From NCBI GenBank assembly GCA_964568675.1, contig CAZMQV010000067.1, positions 1-15,285 on the forward strand: DNA of 15,285 nt, written 5' to 3'. How positions within the stretch are numbered: the first letter of the stretch is position 1; each line of letters starts with the position of its first letter. Made by a program: the position numbers and the translations under genes. This document shows, in pieces, positions 1-7,716 of this stretch. The DNA comes from UPXZ01 sp964568675. Lineage in GTDB: Bacteria > Bacteroidota > Bacteroidia > Bacteroidales > Paludibacteraceae. The notes beneath the pieces were generated by a model. That model saw nothing but the letters and a program-made list of their open reading frames with translations, was not told the origin of the DNA and ran no database searches.

Positions 1-444
1 TGCAATGGGAGGTATCGCCGACTACTCATAAGGATTGCTGGCTACAATGTGGAGTATAGACTTGTGTGGGCGTGGATTGTGAGTTTGCAACGCGGTGTGA
101 AAATCATTTGCGGCTTGCAAGGATGAATGATTTTTTCATGCCGGAGCGAGTTGTGGCTCGCTTTGTTGTGTAGCAATATTCCTATTAAACCGTCCGGATA
201 GGTCATTGCGCGCATACCAGGAAACATAGCGCGATAATGCAGGCATTGCATTGCCTGACATGATAATTATTCTATTTTTTCAGGTAAGGCACGGAGCAAG
301 TCCGATTAAGGCTCAAATGTACTTAGCGACGCAAAAAATGATTTTTTTTTGAGAGAAAGCGAATGAGTAGTTACAATTTCCGCGTCCATCGCACTGAACT
401 TTCAGTTTTTAGTTCTTTACTTTCAGTTTATATACTTTTTTTCA
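1..444. other. Left-edge intergenic region with small inverted repeats
   Basis: No convincing gene lies here. A 69-codon minus-strand frame exists, but it has no recognisable domain and the DNA looks non-coding. Three short inverted repeats follow one another: AGCGAG/CTCGCT at 145-150 and 157-162, CGCGC/GCGCG at 209-213 and 229-233, and CAGGCA/TGCCTG at 240-245 and 252-257. A run of six T lies at 275-280. They could be the terminator zone of a gene beyond the left edge or a small structured RNA; the sequence does not decide. A plus-strand frame open from the edge stops at 29-31 and could be the tail of an upstream gene, but it is too short to name. Confidence 0.5.
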
Positions 445-452
445 TATATTTG
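445..452 (+). promoter_or_regulatory. Bacteroidetes -7 element for gldE
   Basis: TATATTTG matches the Bacteroidetes -7 consensus TAnnTTTG and ends 28 bp before the gldE ATG, which would give a leader of about 20 nt. There is no clear TTG at the expected -33 position; the area upstream is T-rich. Confidence 0.5.
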
Positions 453-480
453 CACTCATGTTTCATCACCAAAACAGAAA

Positions 481-1818
481 ATGCACATGTTAAATAATAT
501 TTTCACTGAAGTATTTTTCATACCACCCGGTTTGGAAGCGTATCTATTATTGGGGTTTTCACTTGTATTTCTTGTCTTTTCGGTTTTTTTTGCCTCCTGG
601 GAAGTAGCCTACTTCACCATAGAATCAAAAGACACGAATGAAATGCTCGAAAGCGACGATAAAAGAGAGAAAGCAGCAATCAAACTTCTGAGTTCGCCGC
701 AACGGTTGTTTGCCACAATTTTAATTGGCAACAGCTTCACGAACATCGCGTTCACCATTTTGGCAATGAGTTTCACCTACAAGATATTTGATTTTGAAAT
801 ACATAAAACCTGGGGCTTTATCTCCTCCGTGTTGGTAGTGGGCTTGATACTACTCATTGTCGGTCAAATAATCCCAAAAGTATATTCTACCGAATATGCA
901 AAAGAAACTGTATTGAAAAGCTCACGCACGCTACTTTTCATCCAAAACTTCTTCAAGCCTTTTGTCAATCTGCTTGCCAACTCAGAAGCATTGGTGAGCA
1001 GCCGGTTGACGAAGAAAAACCTGAATCTGATTTCGATTGACGAACTGACTTACGCCCTCGACCTCACCGAAAAACAACAGGAAGACGACAAAGAGATGCT
1101 CGAAGGCATTATTAAATTTGGCAACATTCAGGTGGCAGATATCATGACTTCGCGCGTGGACATGGTAAATGTGGACATTAAAATGAATTTCAAGAAAACG
1201 CTTGACATCTGCACCGAATCCGGGTTTTCTCGTTTACCCGTTTATTCGGGTAGTCGCGACAACATCAAAGGGATACTTTTCAGCAAAGACTTATTGCCCT
1301 ACCTGGACAAACCGGAAACTTTTCGCTGGCAAACGCTTATCCGACAACCCTATTATGTGCCTGAAACAAAAAAAATTGACGATTTGTTAAGTGAGTTCCA
1401 GGCAAACCGCGTGCATGTAGCCATGGTGGTGGATGAGTATGGCGGCATAGCCGGTATGGTAACTTTGGAAGATATCATCGAAGAAATAGTAGGCGACATC
1501 AGCGATGAATACGACGAAGAAGAAAAACTCTATGAGAAAATAGACAATCACACATATATTTTTGAAGCTAAAATTCTCTTAAACGATTTCTTCAAAATAG
1601 CGGATATGGACAAAAACCTGTTTGAGAAATACACGGAGGATGTAGAAACCCTTGCCGGACTTATACTTGAGATAAAAGGTGAAATGCCGGGCAAAAACGA
1701 GAAAATCTCGTTCAGACACTATATTTTCGAAATCATCGCGATGGACAACCGGCGCATAAAGAAAGTGAAGTTGCACATCAAAAACGACCCACTCAAGCGA
1801 ACACAAGATGAAGATTAA
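481..1818 (+). CDS. gldE: Gliding-motility-associated CNNM/CorC-type membrane protein GldE
   Basis: This 445-residue protein has the CorC/CNNM layout: an N-terminal DUF21 membrane domain, paired CBS domains and a CorC_HlyC C-terminal domain. Hydrophobic segments lie at about residues 19-42, 77-100 and 112-132. The first CBS starts near residue 219 (VADIMTSR) and the second covers about 285-340, including the MVVDEYGG and TLEDIIEEIVGDI stretch typical of the family. The C-terminal domain spans about 355-435. The family is linked to divalent-cation handling, and in Bacteroidetes the copy next to gldD is named GldE. There GldD/GldE support gliding and type IX secretion where those exist. The order gldE-gldD is the family's usual one and the reading frames overlap, so the two are probably translated together. 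Gliding of this organism cannot be inferred from these two genes. The start at 481 sits just after a consensus promoter element. Confidence 0.9.
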   Translation: MHMLNNIFTEVFFIPPGLEAYLLLGFSLVFLVFSVFFASWEVAYFTIESKDTNEMLESDDKREKAAIKLLSSPQRLFATILIGNSFTNIAFTILAMSFTYKIFDFEIHKTWGFISSVLVVGLILLIVGQIIPKVYSTEYAKETVLKSSRTLLFIQNFFKPFVNLLANSEALVSSRLTKKNLNLISIDELTYALDLTEKQQEDDKEMLEGIIKFGNIQVADIMTSRVDMVNVDIKMNFKKTLDICTESGFSRLPVYSGSRDNIKGILFSKDLLPYLDKPETFRWQTLIRQPYYVPETKKIDDLLSEFQANRVHVAMVVDEYGGIAGMVTLEDIIEEIVGDISDEYDEEEKLYEKIDNHTYIFEAKILLNDFFKIADMDKNLFEKYTEDVETLAGLILEIKGEMPGKNEKISFRHYIFEIIAMDNRRIKKVKLHIKNDPLKRTQDED

Positions 1819-2419
1819 AACCGCTTTGTTTCTCTTCATGGGGATGATGCTGACAATGTTCGTTGGCTGCCGCAAAGCCGACATACCACGCCCTTACGGA
1901 TATTTCAGAATTGACCTGCCACCCAATCAATACAAACAATACGCCCCGATGGGCTTCCCTTATTCGTTTGACATGAACGACGCAAGCACAATAACGGAAC
2001 GCCCGGCACAAAACGATAAATACTGGATTGACATCACATATCCCACGCTGAAAGCCACCATCTACATCAGCTACAAACCCGTGAACAACCAACTGCTTGA
2101 ACTCACGGAGGATACGCGAAAAATCGTGTACAAACATTCGGTGCGTGCCGATGCCATTTCCGAATACCCATTTACAAACCGGGATAAAAAGGTGTTTGGC
2201 ATACTTTATGAACTTAATGGCAATGTGGCCTCGCCAATTCAATTTGTGCTTACCGACAGCGTGAAACACTTTTTTCGTGGAGCACTCTATTTCGAAAGCA
2301 CTCCAAATAGCGACTCCATCGCGCCGGTAACACAATACGTGATGAAAGACGTTGCCCGACTGATGGAAAGTTTCGAATGGGAGGCTAAAGGAGATTCTAA
2401 AAAAAAACATTTGAACTAA
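1808..2419 (+). CDS. gldD: Gliding motility lipoprotein GldD
   Basis: This is a 203-residue lipoprotein. A lysine-containing N-terminus and a hydrophobic stretch (residues 5-19) lead to a lipobox ending VG-C, with the lipidated cysteine at residue 21. The mature part begins with RKADIPRPYGYFRIDLP, the recognisable GldD opening, and continues as a soluble domain to the end. In gliding Bacteroidetes GldD is needed for motility and secretion function, but its biochemical role is not known. The start overlaps the last 11 bases of gldE, which indicates translational coupling. Homologues also occur in non-gliding Bacteroidetes, so its presence does not prove motility. Length is normal for the family. 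Confidence 0.9.
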   Translation: MKIKTALFLFMGMMLTMFVGCRKADIPRPYGYFRIDLPPNQYKQYAPMGFPYSFDMNDASTITERPAQNDKYWIDITYPTLKATIYISYKPVNNQLLELTEDTRKIVYKHSVRADAISEYPFTNRDKKVFGILYELNGNVASPIQFVLTDSVKHFFRGALYFESTPNSDSIAPVTQYVMKDVARLMESFEWEAKGDSKKKHLN

Positions 2420-2426
2420 AGAATCA

Positions 2427-2457
2427 TTGAACTACAAGAAAAAACGACTTACTTTCG
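2427..2457 (+). promoter_or_regulatory. Promoter upstream of the phosphopantetheinyl transferase gene
   Basis: TTG at 2427-2429, a 20-bp spacer, and TACTTTCG at 2450-2457 fit the Bacteroidetes pattern TTG-N20-TAnnTTTG with one mismatch in the -7 element. It lies in the 86-bp gap after gldD and would start a leader of about 40 nt, so the transferase and the following gene can be expressed separately from gldED. Confidence 0.5.
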
Positions 2458-2505
2458 CGTTTTTGACACAAATAGATATATACCAAGCTCTTAATCAACT
2501 GCGAA

Positions 2506-3138
2506 ATGATCAACTGTCAGCTAATTTCCGACAAGGATAGTAAAATATGTATCTTCGAAAATCGCTTTTCGATGGATGAATTATTGTATGAACTTAACAG
2601 CAAGCAGCAGTATGAGTTTGAATTGAACAGATTGAAAAGCGAAAACCGCAAACGTGAGTTTCTCGCCATACGTTTAGCGCTGAAAATGGCATTGAAAGGC
2701 GAAGAAAAAAAAATAATATACACCGACGATGGTAAACCAATGCTCGACGACGACAGTCTGAAAATCAGCATTTCACACTGTCAAAGTCATGTGGCAGTAA
2801 TGGTTCACCCCAGGCTTGAAGTAGGGGTGGACATCGAGTTACCTTCGTCGAAATTAGAGCGAATCCACCGGCGTTTTCTGGGTAAAGAAGAACTTGAGTT
2901 CTACAACATCTCCAAATCGTTTGATTTTCTTCGCGTCGCGTGGTCGGTGAAGGAGGCGCTTTACAAAATCATCGGCGAAAGAGCTTATAATTTTGCCGAG
3001 CAATTGCGCATTCTTCCTTTCACGATTGCCGACAGTGGTGCTTTAGACGCGATTCACACGGACACAAATAAAACATATAAGGTGTATTATATGCTCACCG
3101 AGCAATACACACTTGCCTACTGCACAGATTATGAATAA
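2506..3138 (+). CDS. 4'-phosphopantetheinyl transferase (Sfp/AcpT superfamily)
   Basis: This 210-residue protein carries the two diagnostic motifs of the Sfp-type superfamily. GVDIE at residues 107-111 supplies the Mg-binding Asp109 and Glu111, and WSVKEALYK at 146-154 supplies Glu150 and Lys149. ISISH at 87-91 is the conserved strand and histidine in front. The enzyme moves the phosphopantetheine arm from CoA onto a serine of a carrier protein (ACP or PCP domain) in the cytoplasm. Which carrier it serves cannot be read from the sequence. There is no polyketide or peptide synthetase in the window, so fatty-acid ACP or an unlinked pathway is equally possible. The gene lies downstream of gldD in an arrangement common in Bacteroidetes and overlaps the next gene by 8 bp. 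Confidence 0.9.
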   Translation: MINCQLISDKDSKICIFENRFSMDELLYELNSKQQYEFELNRLKSENRKREFLAIRLALKMALKGEEKKIIYTDDGKPMLDDDSLKISISHCQSHVAVMVHPRLEVGVDIELPSSKLERIHRRFLGKEELEFYNISKSFDFLRVAWSVKEALYKIIGERAYNFAEQLRILPFTIADSGALDAIHTDTNKTYKVYYMLTEQYTLAYCTDYE

Positions 3139-3883
3139 AATTTACAAAGAGATACAAAGCAAAATCTCCGACAACAAAAAAATGCTGGCTGTATTGCTGG
3201 ACCCCGAGAAATGTATCGACACAGTTTTGGAAAACACCCTAAGCCAATTAGCGCTTTCGCTCCCGGATGTAATTCTAATCGGTGGGAGCACACGCTCCTA
3301 CTCCACCGATTTTTTAGTTGGTAAATTGAGTTCAATACCTGTCCCTAAAATTCTTTTCCCGGGCGATGTCTCGCAGTTTTCACCATGCGCCGACGCCATG
3401 CTCTATCTTTCGCTACTCTCCGGACGAAACAGCGATTACCTTATCGGGCAACACGTCATTTCGGCTTTGGAAATCAAACGTTCCGGAATAGAAATCATAC
3501 CTACCGCCTACATACTCATTGACGGAGGCAGACTATCGGCTGTAGAGCGCATAAGCGACACCACCCCAATGAACATCAATGCCACAGATGATATTATCGC
3601 CACAGCAATTGCCGGCGAACTGCTTGGTATGAAAATGGTATATCTGGAAGCGGGCAGCGGCGCCAACTACCCGGTAATGGACACCACAATAGCCGCGGTA
3701 AAAAGAGAACTAAACATCCCACTCATCGTAGGTGGAGGCATTCGTGAAACCGGACAATTGAAAAACGCGCTCGACGCGGGTGCCGACATGGTGGTAGTGG
3801 GCAATGCGTTTGAACAATCACCTGAAAAAATTAGCGAGTTTGTAGCATTCATCAAAACCTACAACAGTCGGGTAGCCGAATAA
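3131..3883 (+). CDS. Geranylgeranylglyceryl-phosphate synthase family (PcrB/GGGPS-like)
   Basis: This is a 250-residue TIM-barrel prenyltransferase homologue. Visible family motifs are AVLLDPEK (20-27, with Mg-binding Asp24), ILIGGSTRS (49-57), YLEAGSGA (171-178), PLIVGGGIR (197-205) and VVVGNAFE (221-228), the last two forming the phosphate-binding loops. The reaction joins a polyprenyl diphosphate to sn-glycerol-1-phosphate by an ether bond. It is the first step of archaeal membrane lipid synthesis, yet Bacteroidetes carry this group too and its product there is not clear to me. I chose the ATG at 3131 because the conserved N-terminus begins there. It shares ATGAATAA with the end of the preceding gene, which fits coupled translation. 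An in-frame ATG at 3113 would add six residues. PcrB of Firmicutes uses a shorter prenyl donor, so the substrate length is not assigned. Confidence 0.88.
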   Translation: MNKIYKEIQSKISDNKKMLAVLLDPEKCIDTVLENTLSQLALSLPDVILIGGSTRSYSTDFLVGKLSSIPVPKILFPGDVSQFSPCADAMLYLSLLSGRNSDYLIGQHVISALEIKRSGIEIIPTAYILIDGGRLSAVERISDTTPMNINATDDIIATAIAGELLGMKMVYLEAGSGANYPVMDTTIAAVKRELNIPLIVGGGIRETGQLKNALDAGADMVVVGNAFEQSPEKISEFVAFIKTYNSRVAE

Positions 3884-3921
3884 ACTTTTATTTTCAATAG
3901 TAGCCGATATTGGTTCACACT

Positions 3922-3965
3922 AAAACAGAAAAGACAACCCGCAATGTGGTTGTCTTTTCTGTTTT
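3922..3965. terminator. Bidirectional intrinsic terminator between convergent genes
   Basis: A perfect 18-bp stem (3922-3939 with 3948-3965) and an 8-nt loop lie between the GGGPS homologue (+) and the S41 protease (-). Arms begin AAAACAGAAAAG and end CTTTTCTGTTTT, so a T-rich tail follows the stem on either strand. It can stop transcription from both sides. Confidence 0.87.
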
Positions 3966-3984
3966 GTATTGTTTTCCCGTGAAG

Positions 3985-5610
3985 TTATTTCTGAGTTCGC
4001 AGCTGTTCGAGCGCTTTTTTCACTGTAGCATCTTTGGAGTTGAGAATTGGGTAGAAATTATCATCACCCAACACATTTCTTACAATATATGATTTTATTT
4101 GATCGGTGATAAGTTCTTTCGAAACACCTAAATCTTTTGGATTCGCTGATATTCCTTTGGCTGTGGAGAATTTAACAAACTCTTCCAAAAGGTTTTGCGT
4201 ACTTAGGTACTTGTCCATTTCTTGCCAAGATTTATATTTCTTGAGTTGCGCGCGATTTCTGTCGGTATATTGAAACGCGAACTGATAAATATATCCCGCA
4301 TTAATCACCTTTGTGAAGAAAGGCGAATAACGTGTGGTATCGCGCGGTACAAACACATCGGGCATGATGCCACCACCTCCATACACTACGCGTCCTTTGG
4401 CAGTTTTGAATTTCTCGGTGGTACCAATGTGCACACTATCTTTATTGTCAAACTCGCCATGTTCAAATCGTTTCACAATCTCCATGTTATAATCCTGGTC
4501 TTTGCCAATTTTATAAGGTTTCTGAATGCTTCGCCCCGAGGGAGTGTAGTATCGTGCAACGGTTAATCTCACAGCCGAGCCATCTGAAAATGGTATTTGG
4601 GTTTGAACTAATCCTTTTCCAAACGAACGGCGACCGATGAGCGTCCCCCTGTCGTTGTCTTGAATAGCTCCTGCAAAAATCTCACTTGCCGACGCGCTAA
4701 ACTCATCAATAAGCACCACCAAAGGATTGTTGATGCAGGTACCCGTACCATCCGCTCTAAACTCGGCACGTGGATAAGCTTTCCCCTCCGAATAAACTAT
4801 CATTTCGTTTTTAGGCAAAAACTCATTAATCATGCGTATTGCCACATCCATTAGTCCGCCGCTATTCTCACGCAGGTCAATGATGTATTTTTTAGCCCCT
4901 TTGGCTCGAAGTTCGGCAATGGCGTGAATAAACTCATCGTAGGTATTGGTTCCAAAATTATTGTTCAGCCCAATAAAGCCAACTCCCGGCTCCACGATAT
5001 AAGCCACCGTTACCGAATTAACAGGAATATCGCCCCGGGTAATTTTGTAGGTCAAGAGTTCTTTGGTGCCATGTCGTTTCACATTCAACACCACCACACT
5101 ACCCTTAGGCCCACGAAGTTTTCGCATCACCTTTTCGTTGGAAACCACATCTTTTCCTACGAATAACGTATCATTCACTTTCACAATCCGGTCGCCCGCC
5201 ATCAATCCAATTTTCTCAGAAGGACCTCCACTAACCACCGACACCACCATTACCGTATCGTTCTGGATATTAAACTGAACCCCAATGCCGCTAAAGCTTC
5301 CTTCCAATTCGCTATTGACCGACTCAAGGTCTTTAGCCGGGATGTAAACGGAATGCGGATCGAGTTTCAACACGATATCCGCCATCACCTCATCCGTGAT
5401 ACTATCAATGGGCATATCGTCCACATACTCGTCGGAGATGAGCTGCAACAACGCCGAGACTTTATTGTCGGCTCCACGTCCACCAAACAAATCCGTGATT
5501 TTACTGACACCCGAATTTTGCAAGGCTCGTCCGGCAATCATATTACCAAGAAATAAACCTGCAATAGCCGAGAACACAATGATTATGATTATCCAAATAT
5601 TTTTCTTCAT
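3985..5610 (-). CDS. CtpA/Prc-type C-terminal processing protease, S41 family
   Basis: This 541-residue protease has an N-terminal membrane anchor (residues 5-24, mostly Ile/Val/Phe), then a helical region, a PDZ domain at about 100-190 with the GIGVQF entry motif, and the S41 catalytic core at about 205-400. The core shows DLRENSGG (245-252), FSASASEIFAG (304-314) and GRRSFGKGLVQ (326-336). By alignment with Prc (Tsp), the nucleophile is Ser307 and the general base Lys332, 25 residues apart. The C-terminal part (about 400-541) is helical and of unknown role. It acts on the periplasmic side, cutting non-polar C-termini of envelope proteins. It follows the dCMP deaminase gene with a 117-bp gap on the same strand, a neighbourhood also seen in other Bacteroidetes. 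It ends just before a strong bidirectional terminator. Confidence 0.93.
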   Translation of the reverse strand: MKKNIWIIIIIVFSAIAGLFLGNMIAGRALQNSGVSKITDLFGGRGADNKVSALLQLISDEYVDDMPIDSITDEVMADIVLKLDPHSVYIPAKDLESVNSELEGSFSGIGVQFNIQNDTVMVVSVVSGGPSEKIGLMAGDRIVKVNDTLFVGKDVVSNEKVMRKLRGPKGSVVVLNVKRHGTKELLTYKITRGDIPVNSVTVAYIVEPGVGFIGLNNNFGTNTYDEFIHAIAELRAKGAKKYIIDLRENSGGLMDVAIRMINEFLPKNEMIVYSEGKAYPRAEFRADGTGTCINNPLVVLIDEFSASASEIFAGAIQDNDRGTLIGRRSFGKGLVQTQIPFSDGSAVRLTVARYYTPSGRSIQKPYKIGKDQDYNMEIVKRFEHGEFDNKDSVHIGTTEKFKTAKGRVVYGGGGIMPDVFVPRDTTRYSPFFTKVINAGYIYQFAFQYTDRNRAQLKKYKSWQEMDKYLSTQNLLEEFVKFSTAKGISANPKDLGVSKELITDQIKSYIVRNVLGDDNFYPILNSKDATVKKALEQLRTQK

Positions 5611-5727
5611 CTTTTTACTATGTTATTATTTTCCGGGTAACGACGGAAACATTCCATGCTTGCGTTTGAGCACTTCAGAGCCTATCGTCAATTTATCTTG
5701 AAATCTTATATTTTTTGCAATTAGAGA

Positions 5728-6165
5728 CTAATGTTCGTTATCGTCATCGAGATATTCGACAATAATTCCAGCCCTTTCGAGCAGTTCCACGCCGTCCATT
5801 ATACGGTATTTTTCGCCATAAATCACCCGCTTTATTCCAGCCTGAATAATCAGTTTTGAACATTCGAGACAAGGCGAAGCCGTAACATAGAGTGTGGCGC
5901 CATCGCTGCTGTTGTGCGAACGCGCTATTTTGGAAATGGCGTTGGCTTCGGCATGAAGCACATAGGGCTTTGAATTGTAGTTCTCATCTTCGCAGATATT
6001 TTCGAAACCGGAGGGTGTGCCGTTGTATCCATCCGAAATTATCATTTTATTTTTCACTAAAAGGGCACCCACTTTGCGTCGCTGGCAATAGGAGTTTTCA
6101 GCCCAAATGCGCGCCATGCGCATGTATCGTTTATCAAGTTGCAGTTCTTTATCGTTTTTTAGCAT
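5728..6165 (-). CDS. dCMP/deoxycytidylate deaminase
   Basis: This 145-residue zinc deaminase has HAEANAI at residues 71-77 (His71 zinc ligand, Glu73 proton shuttle) and PCLEC at 98-102 (Cys99 and Cys102 zinc ligands). The dCMP-deaminase-specific N-terminal part YNGTPSGFENICED (47-60) separates it from CDA and from tRNA adenosine deaminases. It converts dCMP to dUMP in the cytoplasm, feeding thymidylate synthase. Length matches Bacteroidetes homologues. It lies 42 bp after mpl on the same strand, so the two are probably one transcript. The last codons (DDDNEH) are acidic and poorly conserved. Reading past the TAG stop stays open for 33 more codons, which is noted as a finding. Confidence 0.93.
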   Translation of the reverse strand: MLKNDKELQLDKRYMRMARIWAENSYCQRRKVGALLVKNKMIISDGYNGTPSGFENICEDENYNSKPYVLHAEANAISKIARSHNSSDGATLYVTASPCLECSKLIIQAGIKRVIYGEKYRIMDGVELLERAGIIVEYLDDDNEH

Positions 6166-6207
6166 CGTATTTTCTAAAAAGAGTAGAGCATTTTTTTTTA
6201 TGTTTCA

Positions 6208-7572
6208 TTATTTCATCAATTCATCGGCAAACTCCGCCAGATTAATCCCGGAGAAATTGCCCGACGACATCAGCAACAGAACGGAATCTTTGTAGTTAAG
6301 TTCGCTTAATGTTCGTTTTAGACTTTCAATATCGGAGAAAACTTTGAGATTGTTGCCTCCAAAAGCACTCATCACCTCATCGGGCAGGAGTGGTTTTTGC
6401 TTTTTCCGTTGCCGATTGGAGTTGAAATACACAAATGCGACATCGGCTTCGTCCATACTCGAATGAAACTGAGGCAGAAACTCACGCGACAGACTACTAA
6501 AAGAGTACAACTCCAAGCAAGCAATAATTTTCCGATTGGGATATTGAGTTTTCACAGCGTTGATACTGGCACGTAGCTTTGCCGGTGTGTGGGCGAAGTC
6601 GCGAAACACAACTCGATCCGGTTTTTCTTCAATTTTCTCTAAACGCAACGCCGCGCCGGGAAAATCTGCTATGGCGTCGTAAAACTTATCGTCCCAAATA
6701 CCCACCTGCCTGCATGCCATGCGAGCCGCCTCCATGTTTTGTAGGTTGTGCTCGCCAAACACCTCAAGAGCCAACATCCCCTGACGGGTTTTCACATAGC
6801 TCACTCCGTTTCGCACTTCATATTTTGGCATTTTGTAAGGAAATGGCACAATATCGATACGTGAAGTCGTTTTCACAATTTGCTTCAATGTTTCATCACC
6901 ATCACAATAAATCAATCTTCCCTGAATCTCCATGGACTCAATGAATTGTCGAAACTGGTCGGCATAGGATAAGAATGTGGGGAAAACATCGATATGATCC
7001 CAAGCCACGCCGGTGATAATGGCAATATTAGCTTTATAATGAAGTAGTTTTGGTTTTGGGTCTATTGCCGACGACACATAGTCATGCCCTTCGAACACAG
7101 CTACACGGGCATCGTCACTCAGGCTCACCAAATCGTCGAAGCCGGGTATCTGCGCGCCCACCATGTAATCTACCTTAAAATTGAGTTTTTTCATCACATG
7201 CAATATCATGGCAGTGGTGGTCGATTTTCCATGGCTTCCTCCTACTACAATGCGTGTTTTGCTTCTTGTCTGAATATAAAGAAATTCAGGAAACGAAAGC
7301 ACACGCAAACCAAGCTCTTTGGCTCGTATTAATTCGGGATTATCTTCTTTGGCGTGCATCCCTACAATTACAAAACTCAAATTCTTATGAATTTTATCCG
7401 GGAACCACCCCAACTCTTTGGGCAACAAGCAGTGCTGACGAAGTCGGCTCAACGATGGTTCGTATATTTCATCGTCGGAGCCACTTACTTCGAAGCCCTC
7501 TTTTAAGCTTAACGCTATTGCAAGATTGTGCATTATAGCTCCACCTATTGCTATAAAATGAACTTTTTGCAT
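6208..7572 (-). CDS. mpl: UDP-N-acetylmuramate:L-alanyl-gamma-D-glutamyl-meso-diaminopimelate ligase
   Basis: This 454-residue Mur ligase belongs to the MurC/Mpl branch. The N-terminal Rossmann part begins HFIAIGGAIMHNLA (5-18). The ATP P-loop is GGSHGKSTT at 111-119, followed by the central ATPase domain and a C-terminal domain. FRDFAHTPAKL near residue 324 stands where MurC has its own DYGHHP-like motif, and this variant points to Mpl rather than MurC. Mpl joins recycled murein tripeptide to UDP-MurNAc, saving de novo synthesis of the peptide, and works in the cytoplasm. It is the first gene of a minus-strand run with dCMP deaminase and the S41 protease. MurC is the main alternative, but the position outside any dcw-type cluster and the motif form favour Mpl. 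Confidence 0.88.
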   Translation of the reverse strand: MQKVHFIAIGGAIMHNLAIALSLKEGFEVSGSDDEIYEPSLSRLRQHCLLPKELGWFPDKIHKNLSFVIVGMHAKEDNPELIRAKELGLRVLSFPEFLYIQTRSKTRIVVGGSHGKSTTTAMILHVMKKLNFKVDYMVGAQIPGFDDLVSLSDDARVAVFEGHDYVSSAIDPKPKLLHYKANIAIITGVAWDHIDVFPTFLSYADQFRQFIESMEIQGRLIYCDGDETLKQIVKTTSRIDIVPFPYKMPKYEVRNGVSYVKTRQGMLALEVFGEHNLQNMEAARMACRQVGIWDDKFYDAIADFPGAALRLEKIEEKPDRVVFRDFAHTPAKLRASINAVKTQYPNRKIIACLELYSFSSLSREFLPQFHSSMDEADVAFVYFNSNRQRKKQKPLLPDEVMSAFGGNNLKVFSDIESLKRTLSELNYKDSVLLLMSSGNFSGINLAEFADELMK

Positions 7573-7596
7573 TTTAAAAGTTTTATCGTATTTTTG
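7566..7596 (+). promoter_or_regulatory. Promoter of the metallo-beta-lactamase-fold gene
   Basis: TTTG at 7566-7569, a 19-bp spacer and TATTTTTG at 7589-7596 match the Bacteroidetes housekeeping promoter exactly. It starts inside the first codons of mpl on the other strand. Transcription would begin near 7603, about 110 nt before the chosen ATG. Confidence 0.75.
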
Positions 7597-7716
7597 TATG
7601 GCATTGGTAACACATTATGCTACGAATCAGCAGCCGGTTTTCGCCATTTATCGGGCGAACAAGCTATTGAACTTACAAATGTACTAAGAATTTACAAATA
7701 CAAACCAATAAAAGCA

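Noticed and set aside
42..251. A 69-codon minus-strand frame at the left edge
   Set aside because: No domain, no ribosome-binding or promoter sequence, and it runs through several inverted repeats; kept only as non-coding DNA.
1793..2410. A 205-codon minus-strand frame opposite gldD
   Set aside because: It is an antisense shadow of gldD, whose lipobox and GldD opening are clear; the opposite frame has no domain.
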